Program-made: the position numbers and the translations under genes
The notes under the pieces: model-generated
The model's database searches: none
Told to the model about the DNA's origin: nothing
The model's input: only the letters and a program-made list of their open reading frames with translations
NCBI GenBank assembly: GCA_965248805.1
Contig: CBDFKJ010000009.1
Coordinates: forward strand, 1,550,001 to 1,614,000
Length of the DNA: 64,000 nt
Reading direction: 5' to 3'
DNA from: CBDFKJ01 sp965248805
GTDB taxonomy: Bacteria > Pseudomonadota > Alphaproteobacteria > UBA6615
Shown here: one piece after another, positions 51,919-62,000 of the stretch
Numbering within the stretch: the stretch's first letter is position 1
Layout of the letters: each line of letters opens with the position of its first letter

Positions 51919-54267
51919 TGCCCGGCACCGTGGTCATGCTGCACAACCCGTTCCGCCCGGAGCGGGGCAGGGACGTGATAGCCGTCACCGAGCCACTCAC
52001 TATCCGCGCCTGGCTCGACGCGCGCGGCATCCAAGAGGCGGAGACGGGCGAACCTGGGACAGGGAAGCGACAAGATTGGTTCAACTGTCCGACGATCTGT
52101 CTCCGCAATGGCGAACCGGTGCTACGCGGCCGCTGGGACGACGCCATTATCGGCGCGGGCGATGTGGTGGTGTTCGTGCCGCTGCCCCAGGGCGGCGGTG
52201 GCGGGGGCGGCAAGAACCCGCTGCGCACCGTCCTCATGCTCGCCGTCATGGTCGCCGCCCCCTATCTCGGCGGCGTCATCGCCGGCGCCGTCGGCGTCAC
52301 CTCCACGATCGGCGTCTCGCTCATCACCGCCGGCGTGGCACTCGTCGGCACCACCCTGGTCAATGTCCTGCTGCCACCGCCCAAGCCCGCCGCGCCCAGC
52401 TTCGGCAGAGGCGTGCCGTCTCCCAGTCCGACCTATTCGCTGGCCGCCCAGGGTAACCAGGCGCGCCTCACCCAGCCGATCCCGGTGATCTACGGCCGCC
52501 ACCGGGTCTATCCCGACCTCGCGGCTACACCGTGGGTGGAATACAGGAACAACGACCAGTACCTGCATCAGCTGCACTGTATCGGCCAAGGCGAATACGA
52601 CCTCGAGCAGGTCCGCATCGAGGACACACCGATCGCTTCCTTCGAAGAGGTGGAGACCCAGTTCGTTCCGCCCGGCGGCAGCGTCACCCTGTTCCAGGCC
52701 GACGTGGTGACGGCTCCCGAGGTCGCCGGCCAGGAGCTGATCGGGGCCAATCAGCGGGATGCGGGCGAGGATGGCTGGATCGGCCCCTTCACCGCCAACC
52801 CGGCCGGGACGAGGGCCACGAGAATCGGCATCGATGTGGTGATGCCGCGCGGGCTCTATTACGCCAACGATGACGGCAATCTCGGCAACCGCACCATTAC
52901 GTGGGATGTCGAAGCCCGTGCCGTCGACGATGACGGTGTCGTCGCCGGCAACTGGATCGCGGTCGCTTCGGAGAGCGTGACCGCGAACAAGAACACGCCG
53001 CAACGCAGAAGCTATCGCTACACGGTTGCGGCCGGACGCTACGAGGTCAGGCTCAGGCGCGCCAACGACAAGATCGGCGATGCGCGCGCCGGCCATGAGA
53101 TCCGCTGGGGCGGCCTCAAGACTTTCCTCGAAGATGCGCCTGCGTTCGGCGACGTGACGCTCCTGGCGGTCAGGATGCGGGCCACCGACAATCTCTCGCA
53201 GCGCTCGGCGCGGCTCGTCAACGTCATCGTCACTCGCAGGCTGCCGGTCTGGGGTCCGGAGACCGGCTGGTCGGAGCCGCAACCCACGCGCTCCATCGCC
53301 TGGGCCTTCGCCGACGCCGCCCGGGCGAAGTACGGGGCGGGTCTGGACGATGCCCGCATCGATCTCACCGCGCTGCATGCTCTCGATGCGGTATGGCAGG
53401 CTCGGGGTGACCGCTTCGATGCCGTGTTCGACCAGGGCCTCACGGTCTGGGAGGCACTTACCCGGATCGCCCGCTGCGGCCGGGCGCTGCCGTTCCTGCA
53501 GGGCGGCATCCTGCGGATCGCCCGCGATGCACCGCGCACCTTGCCCGTCGCGCTGTTCGGCCCCCGCAACATCGTCCGTGACAGCTTCCGCGTCCAGTAC
53601 GTCATGCCCGGCGAGGACACCGCCGACGCGGTGACCGTGACCTACTTCTCGGAGCGCACCTGGACCCCGGACGAGATCGTCGCATCATTGCCGGACAGCG
53701 CCGCCGAAGCCGCCGACATGCCCGCCACGGTGGAGCTGTTCGGCTGCACCGGCGCATCGCAGGCTGAGCGCGAGGGTCTCTATATGGCCGGAGCCAATCG
53801 CTACCGCCGGCGCATCGTCACCTTCCGCACCGAGCTTGAGGGGCTGATCCCGACCTACGGCGATCTCATCGCGATCACCCACGACCTGCCGCGCTGGGGT
53901 CAGGGCGGCGAGGTGACGGCCGTCGACGGCCGCACGCTCATCCTGAGCGAGCCACTTGAATGGGAGCCGGGGGACGAGACGGCCGAGCCTCCAGTCCACT
54001 ACCTCGCGCTTCGCCGCCGCGACGGGAGCTTGAGCGGCCCCTGGCCGGTGAGCCCGGGCGGCGATGCGCGCACCGTGGTGCTGGGCGAAGACCTCGACAT
54101 CACGCCTTACACCGGAGCGGTAGAAGAACGCACCCACTTCGCCTTCGGCCCCGGCGAGGCCTGGGGCCTGCGCGCGCGTGATGGCCGTTCGCCCCCGCGG
54201 CGAGCAGGTCGAGATCACCGCCGTCGGCGAGGACGCCCGCGTGCACGAGGCCGATCAAGCCGCCTGA
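51918..54267 (+). CDS. Host-specificity tail protein J/TipJ-like, 3' frameshift
   Basis: This large protein of about 783 residues starts at ATG 51918. After an N-terminal domain it has glycine-rich hydrophobic segments (LMLAVMVAAPYLGGVIAGAV) and then QPIPVIYGRHRVYPDLAATP near residue 185. A J-like core extends to near the end (TVWEALTRIARCGRALPFLQ and RYRRRIVTFRTELEGLIPTY). Near 54175 a GCGCGC run shifts the frame. In the alternative frame it ends VMAVRPRGEQVEITAVGE to a stop at 54267, the expected finish. Uncorrected, it runs on to 54584. It binds the host receptor at the tail tip. Confidence 0.8.
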
Positions 54268-54353
54268 GCTCCCGGCCAGCTGGAAGCAAAACCCGCCGTG
54301 ACGGTCCGTTCTCCGGGACGGGCAGTTCGTCGCGGCGTTGCCGTATCGGAGAC

Positions 54354-54584
54354 ATGCCCGTGACCGAAACCCATCTGATCGAGATCGAGCGGGTGCGCTC
54401 GGAGGCGGCACGGCATCTCGCGGAGCATGAGATAGCCTGCGAGCGCCGCTACGGCGACCTCCAGGCCCAGCTCACCAAGATCGAAGCGCTCCACATCCGC
54501 AACACGCGCCTCCTTTACATCATGCTCGGCGGCATGCTCGCCGTCGCCGCTCGCGCATTCTGGCCGGCGCTGTTCGGCGGCTGA
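54354..54584 (+). CDS. Small protein with C-terminal membrane helix
   Basis: The 76-residue product starts at ATG 54354 with VTETHLIEIERVRSEAARHL, a charged helix, and ends in one transmembrane segment (LLYIMLGGMLAVAARAFWPA). It lies between the tail-tip gene and the holin and is in the same frame as the frameshifted J-like gene. Small single-helix proteins at this place are usually lysis or tail accessory factors. Unrecognised. Confidence 0.5.
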   Translation: MPVTETHLIEIERVRSEAARHLAEHEIACERRYGDLQAQLTKIEALHIRNTRLLYIMLGGMLAVAARAFWPALFGG

Positions 54585-54718
54585 CGCCACGAGCCGCCGC
54601 CTCCTGCGGCGAGCCACCACACCGACCCACACCGATCTGACCGCTGCCGCTCGGCTGCCACCGTGCGCGCGTCGGCTGCGGAAATCGTCCTCATGCTCAA
54701 TCCATACGGAGTTTCATC

Positions 54719-55183
54719 ATGCTGACCCTGCTTGGCAGTCTGCTGGGATTCGCCACCAGCGCCATTCCCGACATCATGTCCCTGTTCCGCGAGCGCGCGG
54801 ACCGCAAGCACGAGCTCGCGGTGCTCGACCGCCAGATGGAGCAGATGCGGCTCGGGCACAACCAGCGCCTCGAGGAGATCGAGGTCCAGGCCGACATCGC
54901 CGAGTCGAAGGCCCTCTACCAGCACGATGCAGCGCTGGGCGGCAGCAGACGATGGGTGGACGGCCTTCGCGCCTCGGTCCGCCCGCTGATCACCTATGCC
55001 TTCTTCGTCCTGTTCGCGTCGGTCAAGGGCTCCGGCCTCTATCTGCTGATCGTGGTCGAGGGTCTGTTCATCGCCGAGGCCCTGCCGCGCATCTGGGACC
55101 CCGAGACCCAGGCGCTGTTCGCCGCGGTGATGAGCTTCTGGTTCGGCAACCGGACGCTCTCCAAGCTCCGGGAGCGGCGCTGA
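54719..55183 (+). CDS. Holin-like membrane protein (module C)
   Basis: This 154-residue protein starts at ATG 54719 (MLTLLGSLLGFATSAIPDIM) and has an N-terminal hydrophobic helix. A charged helix (REHKHELAVLDRQMEQM-like) and two transmembrane helices follow (VRPLITYAFFVLFASV and LYLLIVVEGLFIAEAL), then a SFWFGNRTLSKLRERR tail. The interrupted module B gene is its homologue. It precedes lysozyme by 4 nt, so holin function is likely. Confidence 0.72.
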   Translation: MLTLLGSLLGFATSAIPDIMSLFRERADRKHELAVLDRQMEQMRLGHNQRLEEIEVQADIAESKALYQHDAALGGSRRWVDGLRASVRPLITYAFFVLFASVKGSGLYLLIVVEGLFIAEALPRIWDPETQALFAAVMSFWFGNRTLSKLRERR

Positions 55184-55187
55184 GGCC

Positions 55188-55628
55188 ATGCGCCATCTCA
55201 CCGACGACGGCCTCGCGCTGATCAAGCACTTCGAGGGGTTAGTGCCCGAGACCTATGTCTGCACTGCCGGCTGGCCCACCATCGGCTACGGCCATGTGGT
55301 GCGCGACGGCGAACGCGAGCGGTTCGAGGACGGCATCGACGAGGCGACCGCCGAGGAGATGCTACGCCGCGATGTCGCGAGCGCAGAGCGGGCCGTGCTG
55401 CGCCTCATCCGGATGCCGCTTGAGGACGGCCAGTTCAACGCGCTCGGCTCGTTCACCTTCAATCTCGGCGCCGGCGCGCTGCAGCGTTCGACGCTTCGGC
55501 GCAAGGTCAACCGCGAGGAGCACGACGCGGTGCCGGCCGAGTTTCGGCGCTGGGTGTGGGCCGGCGGACGCAAGCTCAAGGGGCTGATCCGACGGCGGGA
55601 GGCGGAGGCGGCGCTCTATGCTGGTTGA
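55188..55628 (+). CDS. Phage lysozyme, GH24 family (module C)
   Basis: The 146-residue endolysin has the catalytic Glu in LIKHFEGLVPETY near residue 15, PTIGYGHVV near 37, and NLGAGALQRSTLRRKVNREE near 98, ending in a basic RRREAEAALYAG. It is highly similar to the module B enzyme over the second half. It starts at ATG 55188. It is followed by a gene-free 360 bp and a right-end-like repeat. Confidence 0.93.
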   Translation: MRHLTDDGLALIKHFEGLVPETYVCTAGWPTIGYGHVVRDGERERFEDGIDEATAEEMLRRDVASAERAVLRLIRMPLEDGQFNALGSFTFNLGAGALQRSTLRRKVNREEHDAVPAEFRRWVWAGGRKLKGLIRRREAEAALYAG

Positions 55629-55988
55629 AGGGCAGGGGTCCCACGCCCCCGCCTTGACGAGGACGGCCACTCATCGGCCGCCCTCGCGATCGGCCCTATG
55701 ACGGCCGATCTGGTGGGCTCCGAACGGGTTCGCCGCCATCCCCACCGCCGCGCTCGATCCGCCCCACCGTGCGGCGTCTCCCGCGGTCCCCGCGCTTATC
55801 GGGTCCGGGTCCCCATCCGAATCGACCGCCGCCGTCACGCCGGGCGGTCCCACCTCTTGCCGATGACGGCGGCCTCCACTTCCATCGATATTGCTTCCGT
55901 GACGCTGCCATGGCGTCGCCGCTCCGGCCCGCTCATGGAAGGCCGCGAGCGCCAGTCTGACGAAGGGGATCGGGCGCTTCCACCGCCT
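55629..55988. other. Gene-free stretch between lysozyme and phage right end
   Basis: No convincing coding frame is seen in these 360 bp. They are GC-rich and contain only short shadow frames. The stretch leads into paired AAATGACGCCTTTT motifs at 55989 and 56008. Empty sequence of this sort is expected between the last late gene and the phage terminus. Confidence 0.55.
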
Positions 55989-56041
55989 AAATGACGCCTT
56001 TTCCGCAAAATGACGCCTTTTTGCCGCCTTTAGACGGATTC
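55989..56041 (+). repeat. Candidate phage right end with paired 14-bp motifs
   Basis: AAATGACGCCTTTT occurs at 55989-56002 and again at 56008-56021, spaced 19 bp. The sequence from 56010 to 56041 is nearly identical (31 of 32) to the minus strand of 25130-25162, which also lies downstream of a lysozyme. Homology ends at GACGGATTC. Paired motifs at the end of a Mu-like genome are the form of transposase-binding sites. Confidence 0.55.
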
Positions 56042-56106
56042 GATAAGCGATTTCAAGGGGTTGAGAGGGCGCGACATCAGCGTTCCGAGCCGTTCGACCT
56101 CCGGTC

Positions 56107-56244
56107 GCCGAAACTCAGGCGCAAGTTCAACCGCGAAGAGCACGACGCGGTGCCGGACGAGTTCCGGCGCTGGGTCTGGGCCTGCGGTCGCAGGCTCAAG
56201 GGGCTAATCCGGCGGCGGGAGGCGGAGGCGGTGCTTAACGCCCG
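56107..56244 (+). pseudogene. Phage lysozyme C-terminal fragment
   Basis: About 45 residues (LRRKFNREEHDAVPDEFRRW, then CGRRLKGLIRRREAEAVL) match the end of the lysozymes at 40747 and 55188. It lies just beyond the module C right end, in the same orientation, so it belongs to another phage copy. The catalytic part is missing. Confidence 0.7.
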
Positions 56245-56340
56245 GAGGTCGTCATGTGGCGACAGAAGAAAGTGAAGCAAGCACTTTGAGGACCCGGACC
56301 TGCCGGGCGCGCTTTGTACCCCACCTAATCATTTCATTGT

Positions 56341-56370
56341 TCATGATTTCATGATTTTATAAGATCATGA
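56341..56370. promoter_or_regulatory. AT-rich repeats at the start of the ribbon-helix-helix gene
   Basis: TCATGATT occurs at 56341-56348 and TCATGAT at 56349-56355. The complementary ATCATGA occupies 56364-56370 and overlaps the ATG at 56367. Short AT-rich direct and inverted repeats over the start are what ribbon-helix-helix repressors bind when they control themselves. Confidence 0.5.
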
Positions 56371-56681
56371 TAAAAGTCCACGAGAAAACATCGGGACAAG
56401 CAAGAATGCCAAGAAACAGGCTTTCCGTACAGGGACCGTCAAAGAGAAAAAAGGATCGTTTCCCTGCTGCCAATCCAACAAGAGAGGTGCCTATCCAAGT
56501 CATGGTGCCGGAGTCTATCCGGCGACAGGTAGCGATGATGGCTGCAAACCGTGGAGAAAACATCAGAACTGTTGTGTTGCGCGGCCTACAAGCGATCGGG
56601 ATTGACGTTCCCGAATCTGAGCTGGCTGATCGACGTGGTCGGCGCCGCAATCACGAAAGGAGTGGTGATGACGCGACGTGA
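56367..56681 (+). CDS. Ribbon-helix-helix DNA-binding protein
   Basis: This 104-residue basic protein has a flexible N-terminal tail rich in Arg, Lys and Ser. It then has a ribbon-helix-helix pattern: strand REVPIQVMVPE near residue 39, helix SIRRQVAMMAANRG and helix ENIRTVVLRGLQAIG. The layout resembles ParG/CopG-type repressors and plasmid partition adaptors. It starts at ATG 56367 inside a repeat region that could be its operator. No ParA partner is seen because an IS lies just downstream. Base composition is lower in G+C than the surroundings. Confidence 0.6.
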   Translation: MIKVHEKTSGQARMPRNRLSVQGPSKRKKDRFPAANPTREVPIQVMVPESIRRQVAMMAANRGENIRTVVLRGLQAIGIDVPESELADRRGRRRNHERSGDDAT

Positions 56682-57018
56682 CCAACTCGTGACGCGACAC
56701 AATATGGATAGTTTTTTCTCTAAGAGCGGTTCCGGAAAGTTTTTGAGTCGTCGGAATCGGTTGTGTTTTATTGTCTGTCACCTGTCCAACTGCTTTGGGG
56801 TGCCCGATGTGGAAGCCTGAACACCGCGCGGCCGCCGACCGTGGCCGGCTTCGCTATCCGAGTGATCTGACCGACGCCGAATGGGCGCTGATCGAGCCGC
56901 TGATCCCACCGGCGAAGCACGGTGGGCGTAAGCGGACGGTCGATGTCCGCGAAGTCCTGAACGGCATCTTCTACGTGCTGTCGACCGGCTGCCAGTGGAC
57001 CGCGCTGCCCAAGGACCT

Positions 57019-58309
57019 GGAGACCTCTAACAACCGGCCGATTTGGCGCGGATAAGGGTGTCCTGTTGGCCGATCCGTGCGGCGGGTGGATTTGACGGCG
57101 TTATTCGTCCGCGGTTTCGTTCTCAGCGGGGTGTTTTTTGGTCATACGGGCGGACTCATGCCATGGCGGCCCTGCGCTCATGGAAGATCAGACGCTGGAA
57201 ATTATAGGCGAGGTTGGCGAGGCCTATCTTGGTCTCGGCCCGCTTGAGCCCGATGGTCCGGACGAACAGGCTCATGCGATCCTTCTGCTGGGCGAAGACA
57301 TGCTCGACGCGTGCACGGACCGCTGACTTGCGGGCATTGGCCCGGGCGGTCGCCTTGGGCATGGCCCGGCCCGGCGGCTTCTTGCGGTGGATGTGGGAGA
57401 TCCGACCCTTGCCCGCCAGCCACGCCTCGTTGGCCTTCGAGCGATAGGCGCTGTCAGCCCACACGCCGGCGGCCAGATTGTCGCCGGTGACGAGCTGACG
57501 CAACATCTTGCCGTCATGGCGGGCGGCATCGGTCACCGCCGAGCCGCGGATGAGGCCGTAGGCCCGATCGATGACGACATGATTCTTGTAGCCGAACACC
57601 GGGATCGCGATGTCGGGCACGCGCCGTTGCGACCCGGCGGGGTTCTTGCGCCGCCCGGTCTTCACCGTCCACCGCGCATCCGTGTCCTTCTGCGCCGCCT
57701 TGGCCGGCTGATCGGGCCAGACCTCGGACGCGCTCTTGCCCGCCTTGATCGCCCGCTTCTCGTCATCGCGGTGGCGCTGCTTGGGCGCCGATACCAGGGT
57801 CGCATCGACGATCTGCCCGCCCATCGCCAGATAGCCGCACCGGCGCAGCTCGCCATCGAAGGCGGCAAACAGCTCATCCATCGCCCCGGCCCGGACCAGA
57901 CGCTCGCGAAAGGTCCAGATGGTGTTCCGGTCCGGCGTCGGCGCTCCGAGATCGAAGCCCAGGAAGCGAAGCCAACTCAAGCGGTCGCGGATCAGAAACT
58001 CCATCCGCTCGTCGCTCACCGTGTGCCGCGCGGCCAGGACCAGAACCTTGAACATCGCCACCGCATCGTAGGCCGGGCGGCCGCCTTTCGATCCGTCCGA
58101 ATAGCCCAGCGCCGCCTCAAGCGGTGCGCGGAAAATCTCGAAATCGACAACCTTCGCCAGCACCTCCAACGGATCGCCAGTCGCCGAAAGCTTGCGCAAA
58201 TGATCCGGTAAGCCGAACAGGCCAGTCTGCCTCATCAATACCCCCCTCGAATCGAACCGCCGCAGAGAATCACAACAAGGCAAAATTGGCGAGGTAAATA
58301 GAGGCGTCC
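57019..58309 (-). mobile_element. IS5-family insertion sequence, copy D (divergent)
   Basis: The ends GGAGACCTCT at 57019 and AGAGGCGTCC ending at 58309 are variants of the copy A-C repeats. The target duplication is ACCT (57015-57018 and 58310-58313). It is about 95 percent identical to the others by eye, so it is an older or separately acquired copy. Confidence 0.92.
57156..58235 (-). CDS. IS5 family transposase (copy D)
   Basis: The 359-residue enzyme is homologous to copies A-C, with scattered substitutions (for example GLIRGSAVTDAA in place of GFIRSSAVTDAA, and MSLFVRTIGLKRAETK near the end). All three DDE residues are kept. The start is ATG 58235. An in-frame upstream start exists but would extend into the terminal repeat. 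Confidence 0.94.
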   Translation of the reverse strand: MRQTGLFGLPDHLRKLSATGDPLEVLAKVVDFEIFRAPLEAALGYSDGSKGGRPAYDAVAMFKVLVLAARHTVSDERMEFLIRDRLSWLRFLGFDLGAPTPDRNTIWTFRERLVRAGAMDELFAAFDGELRRCGYLAMGGQIVDATLVSAPKQRHRDDEKRAIKAGKSASEVWPDQPAKAAQKDTDARWTVKTGRRKNPAGSQRRVPDIAIPVFGYKNHVVIDRAYGLIRGSAVTDAARHDGKMLRQLVTGDNLAAGVWADSAYRSKANEAWLAGKGRISHIHRKKPPGRAMPKATARANARKSAVRARVEHVFAQQKDRMSLFVRTIGLKRAETKIGLANLAYNFQRLIFHERRAAMA

Positions 58310-59033
58310 ACCTGCCGCCGAAGAGCACGGTGTACGACTACTTCGACCTGTGGGAATGGGGCGGCACCCTGGCTCGCATCCATCATGAGCTCTACGTGGC
58401 GGTGCGCGAGCGCGCGGGCCGCGAAGCCAGTCCGAGCGCGGCCATCATCGACAGCCAGAGCGCCAAAGCGGCGCAAAAAGGGGGGCGTCGATCGATCCGC
58501 AGGGCTTCGACGCGGGCAAGAAGCTCACCGGCCGCAAGCGGCACATCCTGGTCGATACGCTCGGCCTGATGCTGGGCCTCGTCGTGCATCCCGGCAACGT
58601 GCAGGACCGCGATGGCGCGGCCACACTGCTGCGCCGGACACGCCGGCTGTTTCCGTTCATCGAGGTGATCTACGCCGACGGCGGCTACCAGGGACCAAAG
58701 ATGGCTGCCGTGGTGGCGAAGACCGGCGCCTGGCGGCTGGAGATCGTCAAGCGCAACAGCGTGCCGCGCTTCGAGGTGCTGCCGAAGCGCTGGATCGTCG
58801 AGCGCACCTTCGCCTGGATCGTCCGTTGCCGCCGGCTGGCGCGCGACTTCGAACGCCACGTCCGTTCTGTCGTCGCTTTCATCCACCTCGCCATGATCCG
58901 CATCATGCTGCGACGCTTGACCCGGCCAAGCCCTTGCTCGTGAATCTCTACTTCCCGGAACGGCTCTTACATTCGAAGAAACAAAAGCGGAATAACTGGC
59001 ACATTCGGTGATCCTCTCGCTTTCTGTACGGAG

Positions 59034-62000
59034 TTGGCATCGAATATTGACGGGATCGGCCTGCCCAATAACGTCCGGGACGTGTTCTCGATGGCGGACC
59101 CGGATGATCGCGACTATGCGATCTCAAGCGCCTATGCCCTATTGATGGGCACTGAACGATGGAAGGCCCTGTCTGCGTATTTTACACCTCCAGGATTGGC
59201 TGGCGAAGTGTTGGATGCTGCTTCCGGCTTCATTGACGGGGTGAGAGACCCTGCTGTGCTCGACCCGGCATGCGGAGGTGGCGCCTTCCTGACGTCCGTA
59301 GCCCGCCATCTGATCGACCTAAAATGTCGACAAGGCACATGGGAACAAGAAGCCTGCCGTAGTGTGTTAAGGCAGATAAGAGGCATCGAAATTGACGCCG
59401 GTCTTGCCACTATTTCCCAAACACTTCTTAGGAGAATGCTAGCGTGGGAATATGGCTTCGCGCGCAGGGGACCGCTTGGGGTCGTCAAGCAAGGGAACGC
59501 GCTTTCCGTATCGCTGCAACGGAAGTTCGGCCTGGTCATCGGCAATCCTCCGTATGGAAAGGTCCGTGACCGGTTGGAGGAAAAGATACTTAGGGCATCC
59601 GGGCGCGCCAATCTGGGTGGACATACCAACCTCTACTCGCTTTTTCTCCTTCGCGGCCTGAACTGGGTCAAACCCGGCGGGGGTCTCGTCTTTGTGCTGC
59701 CGACCAGCTTCGTTGCAGGTCCATACTTTGCTGGCTTACTTCACGAAGTGTTCGACCGCGCCCTTGTCGAGAGAATCGATCTGCACGAGCAGCGGGAGAA
59801 CCTGTTCCTCGGTACGGTACAGGATATTTGCCTGTTAGTGCTGCAGCGGCGTGACGAAGGCGACGATGGAGCTGATGAGGCAAAGCATCCGTATGAACTC
59901 GGATATATCGATGCCGACGGGGTGCGTTCCCGACGGGGAACAGGACTGGCAAGAAGCGGGGGAGAACCCTGGACGCTGCCGGTCGCGCATGAAGTCCGGG
60001 TTTTCGCCCCCCGCACCTACTCGTCCCGCAGTGGTGGGGGAAAGGCGTTCACACTATCAGACTACGGATATCGGGTCCGGGTCGGCAAAGTGGTGCCCAC
60101 GCGCGAACGCGAGCGGCTGCATACAAATCGAAGAAAAGGTGACATGCCCCTTCTGTGGGCATCATCCATTCGTCCAGACGGCAGCTTTAATTTTGAGGCT
60201 GCGCGGCGGCTGAGGAACGCGCTGTGGTACTGTCCGCCAAACGAAGGCAGCGTCGCATATGCATCCACCGGCCCCACTGTGATCGTTCAGCGTACAAGCA
60301 ACCGAAATCAATCCCGGCGCTTGAACGCCGCGCGCAGCGACCTGGAGCGCTGCCTCATCGTCGCCCCGGGAAGCCTCGTCGAGCAGTGGCAGGACGACCT
60401 GGGAGAAAAATTCGGCCTGGAGTTCGACATCCTCACGCGCGACATGATCGAGTCCTCACGCTCGGGTAACCCCTTCAACGACCGTAACTGGTTGATCGCG
60501 CGGCTCGATGTGCTCGCTCGTAACGACGATCTGCAGGAAAAGCTGGGACAGGCCGTCGAATGGGACCTCATCGTCTGCGACGAGGCCCATCGTATGTCAG
60601 CGACATACTTTGGCGGTGAGGTCAAATACACCAAGCGCTATCGGATCGGTCAGCAACTCGGCCAGAACTGCCGCCACTTCCTGCTCATGACGGCGACGCC
60701 GCACAACGGCAAGGAAGAGGACTTTCAGCTCTTCATGGCACTGCTTGACGGCGATCGCTTCGAGGGCCGGTTTCGCGACGGCGTCCACTACGCCGATACC
60801 GCCGACATGATGCGGCGCCTGACGAAGGAAGAGTTGCTTCGCTTCGATGCGCGCCCCCTGTTTCCCGAACGCCGCGCCTATACCGCCAAGTACGAACTGT
60901 CGCCCGAGGAAGCCGCGCTCTACGCCGCCGTCACCGACTATGTCCGAACCGAAATGAACCGCGTGGCGCGGTTCGCGGAGACCGACGGCAGGAAACGGAA
61001 CAATGTCGGATTCGCCCTACAGATCCTGCAGCGCCGGCTCGCATCCTCGCCCGCCGCGATCTATCAGTCGCTGAAGCGCCGGCGGGAACGGCTGGAGCGA
61101 GAACTTGCCGAGGCAAAGCTTGCCGCGAAGGGCCGAGGGGCGCGTTTTGGCGCTGTAGCGGTCACCGACGAGACCCTGCAGGACCTCGATGAGTACGCAC
61201 AGGAGGAGATTGAAGATCTTGAGGATTTAATCGCAACCGGCGCCACGACGGCCGAGACCGCCGAGCAGCTCGGCCTGGAGGTCAATACGCTCAAGGGTCT
61301 CGAGGCGAAGGCGCTTGGCGTGCTGCATTCGGGCCAGGACGCGAAGTGGGCGCAACTTAACAGGATCCTCGATGACGAGTTGATGATCGACGCCGATGGC
61401 AATCGCCGAAAGCTGATCGTCTTCACCGAACCAAAGGACACGCTGCACTATCTGCGGGACAAGATCAGGGCGCGCCTGGGAAATCCCGATGCCGTCGCGG
61501 TCATCCACGGCGGCGTCACACGCGAGGAGCGCCGCAAGGTCGTCGAGCGCTTCATGCAGGACCGAGACCTGCTGGTGCTCGTCGCCAACGATGCCGCCGG
61601 CGAAGGCGTGAACCTGCAACGCGGTCATTTGATGGTCAACTACGACCTGCCTTGGAACCCGAACAAGATCGAGCAACGCTTCGGCCGCATTCATCGCATC
61701 GGCCAGACCGAGGTCTGCCACTTGTGGAACCTGGTTGCGGCCGACACGCGCGAGGGTGAAGTCTACGCACGGCTTCTGGAAAAGCTGGAGGCGGCGCGTG
61801 AGGCGCTCGGCGGACGCGTCTACGACGTGCTCGGCGAGCTATTTGAAGGCACGGCCCTGAAGGACCTCTTGTTCGAGGCCATTCAGTACGGCGAGCAGGA
61901 AGAGGTCAAGGCCAGACTGTTTCAACAAGTCGACGGTGCCGCGGATCAACAGCACCTGTTGCGGCTTCTCCAGCGCCGCGCGCTCACCAACGACAGCATG

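Larger units (their letters stand above)
56807..58943 (+). pseudogene. IS5-family (ISL2-like) transposase interrupted by IS5 copy D
   Basis: The first part (56807-57018) encodes MWKPEHRAAADRGRLRYPSD to GCQWTALPKDL. After copy D the frame resumes PPKSTVYDYFDLWEWGGTLA, with the catalytic Asp in AAIIDSQSAKAAQKGG. A slip at the AAAAAGGGGGG run leads to the second frame, GFDAGKKLTGRKRHILVDTL to VEVIYADGGYQG-type motif, WIVERTFAWIVRCRRLARDF and the stop at 58943. The run is the usual programmed frameshift of this group. Apart from the nested IS the gene looks intact. Confidence 0.85.
56723..58967 (+). mobile_element. IS5-family (ISL2-like) element, split by IS5 copy D
   Basis: Inverted ends AGAGCGGTTCCGG (56723) and the complement of AGAGCCGTTCCGG (58967) are flanked by TA duplications (56721-56722 and 58968-58969). 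Without the nested element and its duplication it is about 950 bp. The transposase is split at residue 69 or so. It lies just upstream of the chimeric methyltransferase-helicase gene. Confidence 0.85.

Noticed and set aside
60224..60469. A separate gene start at the methyltransferase-helicase joint
   Set aside because: The small overlapping frame is out of register and has no family match. The main frame is continuous through the joint.
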